Shown here one piece after another: positions 1 through 8,141 of a stretch of DNA of 30,538 nt (the stretch's first letter is position 1; every line of letters starts with the position of its first letter). This DNA is from SLJN01 sp964505385. Lineage in GTDB: Bacteria; Bacteroidota; Rhodothermia; Balneolales; Natronogracilivirgulaceae. A program made the translations under genes and the position numbers. The stretch covers positions 1-30,538 of the forward strand of contig CAZDIA010000035.1 of NCBI GenBank assembly GCA_964505385.1. The letters run 5' to 3'. Below the pieces are notes generated by a model that was not told where the DNA came from, did no database searches, and saw only the letters and a program-made list of their open reading frames with translations.

Positions 1-53
1 GAGCCTCTCAAGCTAACCAGTTGGGACTCTTTGACATTTAACCGGACACTACT

Positions 54-151
54 GAGTGCCTCTAAGAAAACGCCAATATCTTCCTTCAGCTCGTCCCGAA
101 TGAATTCGGGACGGAGCGCGCCTTGATCTTAGCGTTTTCTTAGGGCACTTG
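54..151. repeat. Long imperfect palindrome (REP/MITE-like hairpin)
   Basis: The outer arms are AGTGCC(T)CTAAGAAAACGC at about 55-73 and its complement at about 132-150, one base different in length. The inner core is a perfect 10-base inverted repeat, CGTCCCGAAT at 92-101 and ATTCGGGACG at 104-113, with a two-base loop. The segments between the outer arms and the core pair only partly. The whole could fold into one hairpin of about 98 bases. It contains no gene. The outer-arm sequence recurs near 21616, and the TCCCGAA...TTCGGGA core recurs near 30316, so this belongs to a dispersed repeat family. The remainder of 1-304 shows no supportable gene. Confidence 0.7.
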
Positions 152-304
152 AAGATTTGTTACAGATACTAATTAAGTGTTAAATCAAATTATTGATGGA
201 ACAATACACTGACATTGGCATTAATAGTGGAAAGCTGAACGTTCACAGGGAGATACTCGATACAAAGAATGCAGACGCCCACAAAGATAGAATAGAGATC
301 GCAA

Positions 305-949
305 ATGCCGGGTTCAATCAATTCTATGCATAGTAATCCCGCAATCCAGATTATCCAGGCATTAATCGAAACGGCATTAATGCAGGGGCAGGATGGCAAA
401 TCGACATCCGCTGTAGATGCGAGGCTTCAGGCTACCAGGGAAGACTTAAATAAAAACCTTGAAACTTATTATGCGCGGGTAAACAGAACAATAAGCGGCT
501 ATATAGCCGGCACCGGATTGGATGCCGACGACTTAACTCAGGAAACGTTCTTAAAAGCATTTCGCAACCTTGAGTCTTTTGCAGGTTCCTCATCGGTTTA
601 CACCTGGTTATATCGAATAGCCAGAAATACGTGTATTGATGCCATGCGCAAACTTAAAAGCCGGGGAGAGAAAAACCTGGTGGAATTTAATGAAGAAATT
701 TTAAATAAAGAAAATGACAATGAACCTGATGATATGGAACAGCGCGAACGCGATAAACTGCTCAAAAAAGCGCTGGGAAATCTTCAGGAAGAAATGAGAT
801 TATTAATTGTGCTTAAACATCTTCAACAGCTCAAATACGAGGAGATCTCAGAAATAACGGATCTTGAAGTGGGAACGGTAAAAAGTAAATTGTTCCGTGC
901 CCGCACACAATTAAAATCAGAAATGATTAAGCTGGGATACGAATCATGA
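305..949 (+). CDS. ECF-type RNA polymerase sigma factor (sigma-70 family)
   Basis: This directs RNA polymerase to a stress or envelope regulon. Region 2 lies at about residues 54-118, with the DADDLTQETFLKAFRNL helix and the WLYRIARN segment. Region 4 lies at about 155-208, with the helix-turn-helix KYEEISEITDLEVGTVKSKL and the following RAR. The linker is short and there is no region 1.1 or 3, as in ECF factors. The reading given has 214 residues; a start at Met26 (base 380) would give 189, closer to the family norm. Neither start has a strong ribosome site, so the N-terminus is uncertain. The stop overlaps the next start by ATGA at 946-949, so it is translationally coupled to the anti-sigma gene. 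RpoE/SigW-like function is inferred from the operon; the signal sensed is unknown. Confidence 0.93.
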   Translation: MPGSINSMHSNPAIQIIQALIETALMQGQDGKSTSAVDARLQATREDLNKNLETYYARVNRTISGYIAGTGLDADDLTQETFLKAFRNLESFAGSSSVYTWLYRIARNTCIDAMRKLKSRGEKNLVEFNEEILNKENDNEPDDMEQRERDKLLKKALGNLQEEMRLLIVLKHLQQLKYEEISEITDLEVGTVKSKLFRARTQLKSEMIKLGYES

Positions 950-1383
950 AGCGGGAAAAACTTCAACAAAAAATTACAGAAGCAATAGACGGACATCTCA
1001 CATCCGGGGAGTTACGGAAACTGGAATCCGAATTACAAAATTACCCGGACCTTGAGGAAGAGTATCAGGCTATGCGTTCTGAAGAGTTGTCCGGAGCCCT
1101 TGAAACGGCAATACCGGAAGTCAGACCGGGTATTGAACAACTTAGGATGCTCCGTTCGCATCTTGAAAATCCGTTTTATTCAACAGTGGTGGTAATGTTC
1201 AAAAGGTATTTTTTGGCTGCATCATTGTTGCTTGCTGTTTTTGCAACGGGAATGCATTTGCTTATCGACCAGCAGCCGGCAGTTGCCGAAGATGCACTGT
1301 TTGAATGGATATATGAAAATAATACCGAATCTATTGCTGATGAATCTGAAATTTGGTTTTTCAGTGAGCTTGAGGAAGAATAA
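946..1383 (+). CDS. Putative membrane anti-sigma factor
   Basis: It has 145 residues. The N-terminal half is cytoplasmic and charged (residues 1-85), followed by one membrane helix at about 87-107 and a short acidic extracytoplasmic tail rich in Glu/Asp. An opening such as KITEAIDGHLTSGELRKLESEL resembles the sigma-binding helices of anti-sigma factors, but the His/Cys zinc ligands of ZAS proteins are absent, so it is not a classical zinc-binding one. It starts inside the stop of the ECF sigma gene and its own stop overlaps the following gene by one base. The function is assigned mainly from this position and the single-pass topology. The likely job is to hold the upstream sigma factor at the membrane until a signal arrives. 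Confidence 0.75.
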   Translation: MKREKLQQKITEAIDGHLTSGELRKLESELQNYPDLEEEYQAMRSEELSGALETAIPEVRPGIEQLRMLRSHLENPFYSTVVVMFKRYFLAASLLLAVFATGMHLLIDQQPAVAEDALFEWIYENNTESIADESEIWFFSELEEE

Positions 1384-1808
1384 TGAGTAAAACTAAAATA
1401 CTTGCTGTAATTACTTTTATAATCACTTTTTTACTCGGTGGGGTTACCGGATATATGATTGCACCGGTCGATGAGGTGTATACCAAACCTGAAACCGAAG
1501 AGAGAGCGGAAGCCGAAAAGGAAAATGACCGTGAATCGCGCTCATACCGTCAGTTCAGGGAAAAAATGACAAAGGATCTGGAGCTTACCGAACATCAAAA
1601 AGAACAGTTTTTTGATAAAGTCAGAGAGAATCGCAGAGCAAACAGGGAGATAGTGGACCGGCATCGTGAATTAGCGGGTGATACCCTGAATCAGCTACAT
1701 GATGAATTCATTAGTGATCTCTCCGAAATACTTGATGATCATCAGCTTGAAAAATTTAAAGAGAATTACGGAAGAGATGCTTTGAGAAAACGAAGAGGAA
1801 GAGATTAA
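1383..1808 (+). CDS. Spy/CpxP-like periplasmic protein (LTxxQ type)
   Basis: The protein has 141 residues. A hydrophobic N-terminal segment at about 5-24 acts as a signal anchor or uncleaved signal. The rest is strongly helical and highly charged. It holds an LTxxQ-type motif, LELTEHQKEQFF at 66-77, and a weaker second copy around LDDHQLEKF at 117-125, typical of the CpxP/Spy/CnrX-like heavy-metal and envelope-stress sensors. The C-terminus is Arg-rich. Its start ATG overlaps the previous TAA, so sigma, anti-sigma and this gene form one operon. By analogy with CnrYXH and CpxP, it may sense or buffer envelope stress upstream of the anti-sigma factor. That role is inferred, and no metal-binding cluster is visible. 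Confidence 0.7.
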   Translation: MSKTKILAVITFIITFLLGGVTGYMIAPVDEVYTKPETEERAEAEKENDRESRSYRQFREKMTKDLELTEHQKEQFFDKVRENRRANREIVDRHRELAGDTLNQLHDEFISDLSEILDDHQLEKFKENYGRDALRKRRGRD

Positions 1809-1942
1809 CTTCCGGTTTCACGAGCACTTTATCTGTAAATAGCTTTCAATCAGAAATGGGCTAAATTAAAATTAGGGAATTACACTTCTTCTTTTGATTG
1901 CTTATTTTCAAGACAGATCAAAAAGATGAATCAGAAGATTTC

Positions 1943-2569
1943 ATGGAAAACCCTACCGAAGGTCTCTATCACTTTGAAACCCTGCTATGGGCTGAAGGCA
2001 TAAATGGCATTCTTGGACTTGATGAGGTCGGGCGAGGCTGCCTTGCCGGACCGGTTGTTGCTGCCGGCGTGATATTGAATCAAAGCAAACCCATTGACGG
2101 GCTCAACGACAGCAAAGTATTAACAGCTGAAGAACGGGTAGAAATCGCACGAAATATCAAAGAAAATGCATTTTACTGGACCATTCGGGAGTGCGATGTT
2201 GATGAAATAGATCGGTTGAATATTTACTGGGCAAGCATCGTGGCGATGGAAAAATGTGTAAATAAGAGCTTGCCTCACGCAGAATATTTATTGGTTGACG
2301 GCAAACAATATCCCTCCGTGCCAATCCCCGGTAAATGTCTGATTAAGGGTGATTCCAGATCAGCAAGTATTGCAGCAGCTTCCATTCTGGCTAAAGTATA
2401 TCGTGATGAGTTGATGTATAATCTACACCAGCAGCTTCCATTTTTCGGATGGGATACAAATGTTGGCTATCCTACCAGAAAACATTATTCCGGTTTGGAA
2501 GAGTATGGGATTACATCGCATCACCGCCGATCGTTTAAGCTCGGCACGAAGAAAGAATATCAGGTGTAA
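1943..2569 (+). CDS. rnhB: Ribonuclease HII
   Basis: It cleaves the RNA strand of RNA:DNA hybrids and single ribonucleotides in DNA. The start is the ATG at 1943 (208 residues), preceded by CAGAAG; an in-frame TTG at 1898 would add 15 poorly conserved residues. Motifs in order: LDEVGRGCLAGPVVAAG, with the catalytic Asp-Glu pair, then VDGKQ, KGDSRSASIAAASILAKVYRD, and the C-terminal GYPTRKHYSGL...HRRSF. Length and motif order match the family. The final 10 bases overlap the 3' end of rodA on the other strand, so there is no room for a separate terminator between them. Confidence 0.96.
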   Translation: MENPTEGLYHFETLLWAEGINGILGLDEVGRGCLAGPVVAAGVILNQSKPIDGLNDSKVLTAEERVEIARNIKENAFYWTIRECDVDEIDRLNIYWASIVAMEKCVNKSLPHAEYLLVDGKQYPSVPIPGKCLIKGDSRSASIAAASILAKVYRDELMYNLHQQLPFFGWDTNVGYPTRKHYSGLEEYGITSHHRRSFKLGTKKEYQV

Positions 2570-3813
2570 ATACTGAAGTTGCGTTGATGAAATTTCATAT
2601 TCAGGCAAATAGCGATCATCAGAGAGTAGGCGAGGAAAGCCGAACCACCGTAGCTCACAAAAGGCAGAGGCAGTCCAATGACCGGAAATAAACCCGTTGC
2701 ACTGCCGATATTGATGATTATATGCATTAAAAATACTCCGGCAACACCAACCATTACCAGCTGAGCGAACGGGTGTTTATGGCTTGCTGCATTATTTAAA
2801 AGTCGAAGGAGCAAGACTCCGAAAACAATAATAACCACGATTGCTCCCAGGAACCCGAATTCTTCCGCGATAACGGGAAAAATAAAGTCGGTCCATTGTT
2901 CCGGCAGAAAGCGTAACTGCGTTTGTGTTCCCTCCAAAAATCCTTTCCCGAATAACCCGCCTGATCCGATTGCCGTTTTTGCCTGCATCACATTCCAGCC
3001 GGCTCCCTCCGGATCGAGTGACGGGTTGATGAAAGCTTCAATGCGGGCCAGCTGATAAGGCTGAAGAATCTGGTATAAGGCAACCTGAACTCCGATTATA
3101 ATGAGCTTTCCTACAGCAAAAGTAGCAACAGTGAGATAAGGCCGGCGCTGTATCAAAAACACCCCAAGTGTTAGTACAATGGTGGCGATCATACCCCACT
3201 GCCAATTAAGTATAGCAAAATATCCGACAATGGCTGGCGAGACGATAAATAAGGATATTCCATAAGGCAAACCGGACCAAAAAAGCATAATGGGAATAAG
3301 GGCAAGCATAACCAGAGCAGTTCCGGTATCATTTTGAAGAAAAACGATAGCGGCTGGCAGAAGCATCAATCCAACTGAAATTATAGATGGAGTGAGTTTT
3401 TCCGCCGAAATATCTCTTCTGCTGGTCAGGAAATGGGCAACTACAAGAACGGTTGCCAGCTTCATAAACTCGGATATCTGAATCCTTAGCCCGCCGATAA
3501 CAAGCCACCTTTTTGCTCCGCCTGATTCAGTTCCAAAAAAAATGGTCAATACTCCCAGAATAATGCAGATCATATATAACAGAATTGCAATTTGCTGGAA
3601 GGATCTCGGTGAGGTAAACTGAATCCCAATGATGGCCAGAAGAGAAATGAAAATCCAAATAGACTGATTCAGGAAATTTTGCTGAATGTATGATGGCAGA
3701 AAATCGGCGACCGGCCCTTGTGTAGCGCTATAGATGGCTATGAGGCCAATTAAGGCCAGGGATGCCCAGCAGACAAAAAGAACCCAGTCAAATTTTTTAT
3801 ACCAATCGTTCAT
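2560..3813 (-). CDS. rodA: Rod-shape peptidoglycan glycosyltransferase RodA (SEDS family)
   Basis: This polytopic membrane protein of 417 residues has about ten hydrophobic segments. It polymerises lipid II into glycan strands during cell elongation, paired with PBP2. SEDS features visible are the ISEFMKLATVL segment (position of the family's conserved Glu-Phe-x-Lys motif), LQNDTGTALVM, GLFGKGFLEGTQTQLRFLPEQWTDFIFPVIAEEFGFLGA, and the C-terminal GLFPVIGLPLPFVSYGGS. These are distributed as in E. coli RodA. Its start overlaps the mrdA stop by ATGA (3810-3813), so the two are coupled. It is the last gene of the mreB-to-rodA operon and converges on rnhB. Confidence 0.97.
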   Translation of the reverse strand: MNDWYKKFDWVLFVCWASLALIGLIAIYSATQGPVADFLPSYIQQNFLNQSIWIFISLLAIIGIQFTSPRSFQQIAILLYMICIILGVLTIFFGTESGGAKRWLVIGGLRIQISEFMKLATVLVVAHFLTSRRDISAEKLTPSIISVGLMLLPAAIVFLQNDTGTALVMLALIPIMLFWSGLPYGISLFIVSPAIVGYFAILNWQWGMIATIVLTLGVFLIQRRPYLTVATFAVGKLIIIGVQVALYQILQPYQLARIEAFINPSLDPEGAGWNVMQAKTAIGSGGLFGKGFLEGTQTQLRFLPEQWTDFIFPVIAEEFGFLGAIVVIIVFGVLLLRLLNNAASHKHPFAQLVMVGVAGVFLMHIIINIGSATGLFPVIGLPLPFVSYGGSAFLAYSLMIAICLNMKFHQRNFSIYT

Positions 3814-5693
3814 TGTTCTTCCTCAATCACTTCCTCAATGACTTCTTCCTGCACCTCTTCCTCATCGGATTCTTCTTCTTCTCTTGGTTCAAAATTGAGC
3901 ACATAATCTTTGATCCAATGTGTGACTTCTCCGTTGAAATACTTCTCGAGCAATAAAGCCACAATAGGTGCAGCCGAAATCGAGCCAAAGCCGGAATTTT
4001 CAAGCATCACGGCAACAGCAATTTCAGGGTCATCAACCGGAGCATATGCCATGAACCACCCGTGGTTTAAGCCATGCGGGTTTTGAGAAGTTCCTGTTTT
4101 ACCGGCAGCTTCAAAACCATCCATATGCTCGAGATAAAACCTTCCTGAACCCTCGGTAACCGCACCTATCATACCTTGCTCAATGGCATCAAAAGAGCTT
4201 GGATTAAGCCAGTCAACAGACTGGTTTTCAGGCTGGTTTCGGGATTCTGTACCATCCGCATGAACTATCCGATCTACCAGTCTGGGCTTGTAAGAGGTTC
4301 CCCGGTTTGCCAGCATGGTAGTAAATGATGCCATTTGCAGCGGTGAAACCGAAAATGTACCCTGGCCGATGCCGAGATTCATTAAATCACCTGGCCCCCA
4401 CATATTTTCACCAAATATCCGGTCATAATAGGTGCTGTCCGGCAAAATCCCCATAGTTTCTGAGGGGAGGTCAATTTGAGTTCGTTGCCCGAAACCGAGT
4501 TCGGAGGCGAGCCGGTTCCAGGTATTGATATCATAATTATTGATGATATCATTCATGAGGCTAAAGAAGTAAGTATTGCAGGAGTTTGCGATGGCCTGTT
4601 CAAGATTTTGATGCCCATGATCATCCAGACAATAATAATGGCGCCCACGATAAAAACTACCATCACAGTAGACTGTGTGTTCATCATCAATCAATTGCAA
4701 CTCTTTGCCAAGCATACCCATCATAGGCTTTACAGTTGAGCCCGGAGGTTGCATTGTTGAGATGGCTCTGTTAAACATCGGCCGGGTGGAGTCCGCATTG
4801 ATACTTTGCCAGTAATCCCGGTCTATTCTTCCTGCCAATCTATCAACATCAAATTGTGGTGAACTAACCATGCTAAGGACACCACCGTCACGGGTATCCA
4901 TTGCAACAAGACCACCGGTTTTACCTTCCATTAACTCTTCTGCAAGAACCTGCAGGTTTCGGTCGATGTTGGTATGAATGTCGGCACCTTTGGTGGGATT
5001 TACATCATGAGAGCCACCTTCGTAGGATCCAACGGTCTGTCCGAATGCATTAACGCGCTGGTAAGAAGTCCCTGTTTGACCCCGCAAAACGTCTTCGTAT
5101 ACCTGCTCTATTCCGGATCGGCCGGATCGGTCGCCAAGCCTGTATGTGTCTGACCTTCTGTACTGTTGTTCGGATATTTCGCGCAGATATCCTAAAAGAT
5201 GAGACGCTTTGAGATCAGAAGAGTAACTTCTCTTGGAATCAATTTGATGGCCAATACCGGGGAGCCGCCAAAGATTTTCCTGGATGGCGGAGAATACCTC
5301 AAAATCTACCTCGGTGAACATCCGTGAAGGGCGGTGCCACGAATAATTGCGTGCCGCCATGATTCGCTCTTGTATTTCCTCTTCGCTTTCACCGGTAATC
5401 TCTGAAAGCAGCGGGATATCTTCAATTCGGAAGTTAGCCGGAGTTACAGTAATTGTATAAGTAGGCTCATTATCAACGATCAGCTCTCCGCTGTTGTCGT
5501 AAATTAAACCTCGGGCAGGATTAATATATTCAAGCTGAATGGTGTTTTGCTGGCTGAGTGGACCGTATTTGTCGTAATCTATAATCTGAAGCTGGAAGAG
5601 CCTGCCGATGATAATCAAGAGGATGGTAATCACCACAATTTGCAGAACCCGGATCGAGATATGTATTCTGTTATTATCGGAGAATTCTTTCAT
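3810..5693 (-). CDS. mrdA: Penicillin-binding protein 2, elongation transpeptidase
   Basis: The class B PBP has 627 residues and cross-links the glycan made by RodA. It has an N-terminal membrane anchor at about 13-35 and then a dimerisation or pedestal domain. The transpeptidase domain shows STVK at 319-322 (nucleophile Ser319), SCN at 371-373 and KTG at 532-534. All three active-site motifs are intact. The C-terminus from about 602 ends in an almost continuous run of Glu with some Asp/Val/Ile, located in the periplasm. This acidic tail is not part of the conserved fold. The gene lies 5 bases downstream of mreD and overlaps rodA by four bases. Confidence 0.97.
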   Translation of the reverse strand: MKEFSDNNRIHISIRVLQIVVITILLIIIGRLFQLQIIDYDKYGPLSQQNTIQLEYINPARGLIYDNSGELIVDNEPTYTITVTPANFRIEDIPLLSEITGESEEEIQERIMAARNYSWHRPSRMFTEVDFEVFSAIQENLWRLPGIGHQIDSKRSYSSDLKASHLLGYLREISEQQYRRSDTYRLGDRSGRSGIEQVYEDVLRGQTGTSYQRVNAFGQTVGSYEGGSHDVNPTKGADIHTNIDRNLQVLAEELMEGKTGGLVAMDTRDGGVLSMVSSPQFDVDRLAGRIDRDYWQSINADSTRPMFNRAISTMQPPGSTVKPMMGMLGKELQLIDDEHTVYCDGSFYRGRHYYCLDDHGHQNLEQAIANSCNTYFFSLMNDIINNYDINTWNRLASELGFGQRTQIDLPSETMGILPDSTYYDRIFGENMWGPGDLMNLGIGQGTFSVSPLQMASFTTMLANRGTSYKPRLVDRIVHADGTESRNQPENQSVDWLNPSSFDAIEQGMIGAVTEGSGRFYLEHMDGFEAAGKTGTSQNPHGLNHGWFMAYAPVDDPEIAVAVMLENSGFGSISAAPIVALLLEKYFNGEVTHWIKDYVLNFEPREEEESDEEEVQEEVIEEVIEEEQ

Positions 5694-5698
5694 TGCAG

Positions 5699-6169
5699 TT
5701 AATTGTATTTAAACAGATAAAAGAATGTCCCAATCATTGCGGTAAGCAGACTGTTGCCAATCCAATATACCCAGAAAAGATGACCTACTTCAAATACTTC
5801 TGCAAACTGAGCTACGCCCGTGAAGATGAGGTTGTGAAAGAGGCCTGCAAGTAAGATAATAACAAACACCTGGGAATACAGTAGTTTTGTATCTTCAATT
5901 TTTGGGGTAAAAGGATATCCTAAGAATGCTAATAACGTTTTGGAAAGCATATTAAGTCCCCAGGTATCCAGAAAAAAGTCAGCCGCAAAACCGAGAGCTG
6001 CACCGTGAATGATCGCGGTAGTTCGGTCACGTGTAACCATGATCCAAAGCAGATAAACCAAAACGATATCAGGGCTGGCACCGAAAATAGTGATGTGTCT
6101 GAACAACACGATCTGAAGTGCAACACATCCGGCCCCCACTAAAATATCACGAGTAATCTGATTTTTCAT
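5699..6169 (-). CDS. mreD: Rod-shape determining protein MreD
   Basis: A small integral membrane protein of 156 residues with several hydrophobic helices. It bridges MreB and MreC to the PBP2-RodA synthase in the elongasome. Sequence conservation of MreD is low across bacteria. The call rests on the hydrophobic profile, the size, a typical segment, PDIVLVYLLWIMVTRDR followed by GAALGFAADFFLD, and the position between mreC and mrdA. Its start overlaps the mreC stop by ATGA at 6166-6169, and mrdA starts five bases after its stop. Confidence 0.92.
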   Translation of the reverse strand: MKNQITRDILVGAGCVALQIVLFRHITIFGASPDIVLVYLLWIMVTRDRTTAIIHGAALGFAADFFLDTWGLNMLSKTLLAFLGYPFTPKIEDTKLLYSQVFVIILLAGLFHNLIFTGVAQFAEVFEVGHLFWVYWIGNSLLTAMIGTFFYLFKYN

Positions 6170-7008
6170 TGAAATTGCATCTGATACTCCATAAGAAGAC
6201 TGTCCAGTTCGGCATCGCTGGTATACTTCATCACAAAAGCTTCTGATACCTGATTCAGAGAGACAAAAGGCCTAAGGTAAATCCGTTGCGTGTCCCGGCC
6301 TTCTTGCGGTTCGGTTCGGGTAACTTCGCCGATCGGGATATGAGCGGGGAATTGGTCTGTCGCACCGGAAGTTTCCACTATGGAGCCGGTTTCTACATTG
6401 ACGGTTTGCGGCACATAATCCATTACCAGTTCTTCAAAACGATCAACTTCCCAGGATAAAATCCCGTATGCGCGCAAGCCTTGTATACGACCGCTAAGGC
6501 GAAACATCGGGTTTTGAAACGGCAGTACCTGGCTGTAATTAGCAGAAGTCAAAATTACATTGCCTACGAAACCATCTGAGTGAACCAGCGGCATTCCAAC
6601 AGAGACTCCATCATTATGACCGGCATCAATGGTAAGGCTGTTGTTTACACCGGTTAGATTTTTACTGACGATCCGTACAGGCTCCAGATCCGGAGTATCA
6701 GGTTCCGGAAAGTCGAGCATTCTTCTGAGCTCCAGGTTTTCCTGTTGTGCGGAACGTAACCTGGATAGTTCATCCATCAGTTGAATATTCTGTTGCCTGA
6801 GCTCCTCATTAGTTTGTAATGCTTCCCGATAGACCCTTGCCATAGATAATGGTTGCTCCATATAACTCATCGCAACTACAGAGGCTTGCCTTAAATTGTG
6901 CAATCCACCGTCATGCCGGGATACAAGAAGTGCTATAGATAAAAGTATAAACAGACCGGTAAGAACATAATCCCAGATTTCACGATGTTGAGATCGATCG
7001 GTTTGCAT
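6166..7008 (-). CDS. mreC: Rod-shape determining protein MreC
   Basis: The 280-residue bitopic protein has a short cytoplasmic N-terminus, a membrane helix at about 13-30, a coiled coil at about 55-97 (EELRQQNIQLMDELSRLR region), and the C-terminal double beta-barrel. A typical MreC segment, LTIDAGHNDGVSVGMPLV followed by GFVGNVI, is present. It scaffolds PBP2 in the periplasm and links it to MreB. The gene lies 17 bases downstream of mreB and overlaps mreD by four bases. Confidence 0.95.
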   Translation of the reverse strand: MQTDRSQHREIWDYVLTGLFILLSIALLVSRHDGGLHNLRQASVVAMSYMEQPLSMARVYREALQTNEELRQQNIQLMDELSRLRSAQQENLELRRMLDFPEPDTPDLEPVRIVSKNLTGVNNSLTIDAGHNDGVSVGMPLVHSDGFVGNVILTSANYSQVLPFQNPMFRLSGRIQGLRAYGILSWEVDRFEELVMDYVPQTVNVETGSIVETSGATDQFPAHIPIGEVTRTEPQEGRDTQRIYLRPFVSLNQVSEAFVMKYTSDAELDSLLMEYQMQFQ

Positions 7009-7025
7009 TAACTTAAGGTCAGAAA

Positions 7026-8141
7026 TTAGGACAGGACGCTGCGATAGTATTCAATATCATCGAGTACTGAACCGGTTCCACGTACTACCGCAGTAAGTGG
7101 GTCTTCAGCAATGTGTACCGGCAAATCCGTTGTTTCCATTATAAGTTTGTCAAGATTTTTCAGCAAGGCACCGCCGCCGGTCAGGAAAATTCCTCGGTCC
7201 AGAATATCAGCAGAAAGTTCCGGCGGGGTTTGTTCCAGGGATTTGGTTACCGCTTCAATAATGGTATTGACGGATTCAGAGATAGCTTCACGGATTTCTT
7301 TGGAGGTTACCGTTCGAGTTCGGGGCACGCCGTTAACAAGGTCTCTTCCCTTTGTGGTAATTTCAAGCTCCTCATCCATTGGTGCGGCTGAACCGATCAT
7401 ACATTTAACCTGTTCGGCTGTTCGTTCACCAATTAACAGATTGTGATTGCGCCGGAAGTAATTAATGATGTCATCGTTAAGCTCATCACCGCCAAGCCGC
7501 ACAGATTTGGAATAGACAATGCCGGAGAGAGCAATTACAGCAATTTCGGTTGTACCCCCTCCAATATCGAGGATCATGTTGCCGACCGGCTCATGCACAT
7601 CCAAGCCGATACCAATGGCTGCGGCCATCGGTTCCTCCACCAAAAAAACTTCTTTGGCTCCGGCGTGTTCAGCGCTATCCCTCACGGCTCTTTTTTCAAC
7701 CTCGGTAATTCCGCTGGGTACGCAGATCACCATTTTTCGGGTTCCGGTATACCATTTCAGCTTAACTTTCTTGATCATCCCGCGGATCATCTGTTCGGCA
7801 ACCTCAAAATCTGCGATAACGCCGTCGCACAACGGGCGCACTGTACGAATCTGGCTGTGTGTCTTTTCATGCATCAATCGTGCTTCATGGCCAACAGCAA
7901 CCGCCTGACCGCTACTGTTTAATGCAACAATTGAGGGCTCGTTTAACACAATACCTTGTTGCCGGGAATAGATGAGGGTGTTAGCAGTTCCAAGGTCAAT
8001 CGCAATATCAGTATAGAGCCAATCAAAAAGGCCGGCCGGAGCGCTATCCTTTCTCTTTTGCGGCTTTTGTTGAGTGTTATTCTGCTTATTATTAACCTTG
8101 TTTTGCGTTAGGTTCTGTTGTTCGGTTTTAGTATCAGGCAT
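7026..8141 (-). CDS. mreB: Actin-like rod-shape protein MreB with N-terminal extension
   Basis: This filament-forming ATPase positions the elongasome along the cell cylinder. The actin-fold signatures are intact: phosphate-1 DIAIDLGTANTLIY, phosphate-2 MILDIGGGTTEIAVI, and the adenosine motif FLTGGGALLKNLD. The protein has 371 residues because the conserved core, beginning near GLFDWLYTD at 37, is preceded by about 36 residues rich in Gln, Asn, Lys and Thr. I see no ATG, GTG or TTG codon in frame between the 8141 start and the core, so the extension is probably translated. No Shine-Dalgarno is visible; the upstream sequence on the coding strand is CCATATTCCTTACTTCC. First gene of the rod-shape operon. 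Confidence 0.96.
   Translation of the reverse strand: MPDTKTEQQNLTQNKVNNKQNNTQQKPQKRKDSAPAGLFDWLYTDIAIDLGTANTLIYSRQQGIVLNEPSIVALNSSGQAVAVGHEARLMHEKTHSQIRTVRPLCDGVIADFEVAEQMIRGMIKKVKLKWYTGTRKMVICVPSGITEVEKRAVRDSAEHAGAKEVFLVEEPMAAAIGIGLDVHEPVGNMILDIGGGTTEIAVIALSGIVYSKSVRLGGDELNDDIINYFRRNHNLLIGERTAEQVKCMIGSAAPMDEELEITTKGRDLVNGVPRTRTVTSKEIREAISESVNTIIEAVTKSLEQTPPELSADILDRGIFLTGGGALLKNLDKLIMETTDLPVHIAEDPLTAVVRGTGSVLDDIEYYRSVLS

Noticed and set aside
1..126. Open reading frame entering from the left edge on the plus strand, ending TGA near 126
   Set aside because: It reads through the palindromic repeat and has no recognisable protein character, so it is probably open by chance.
190..399. 69-residue minus-strand open frame over the sigma gene start
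   Set aside because: It overlaps the sigma factor coding region and has no ribosome site or family match.
7111..7922. Several 90-160-residue plus-strand open frames across mreB
   Set aside because: They are antisense shadows of the strongly conserved mreB coding sequence.
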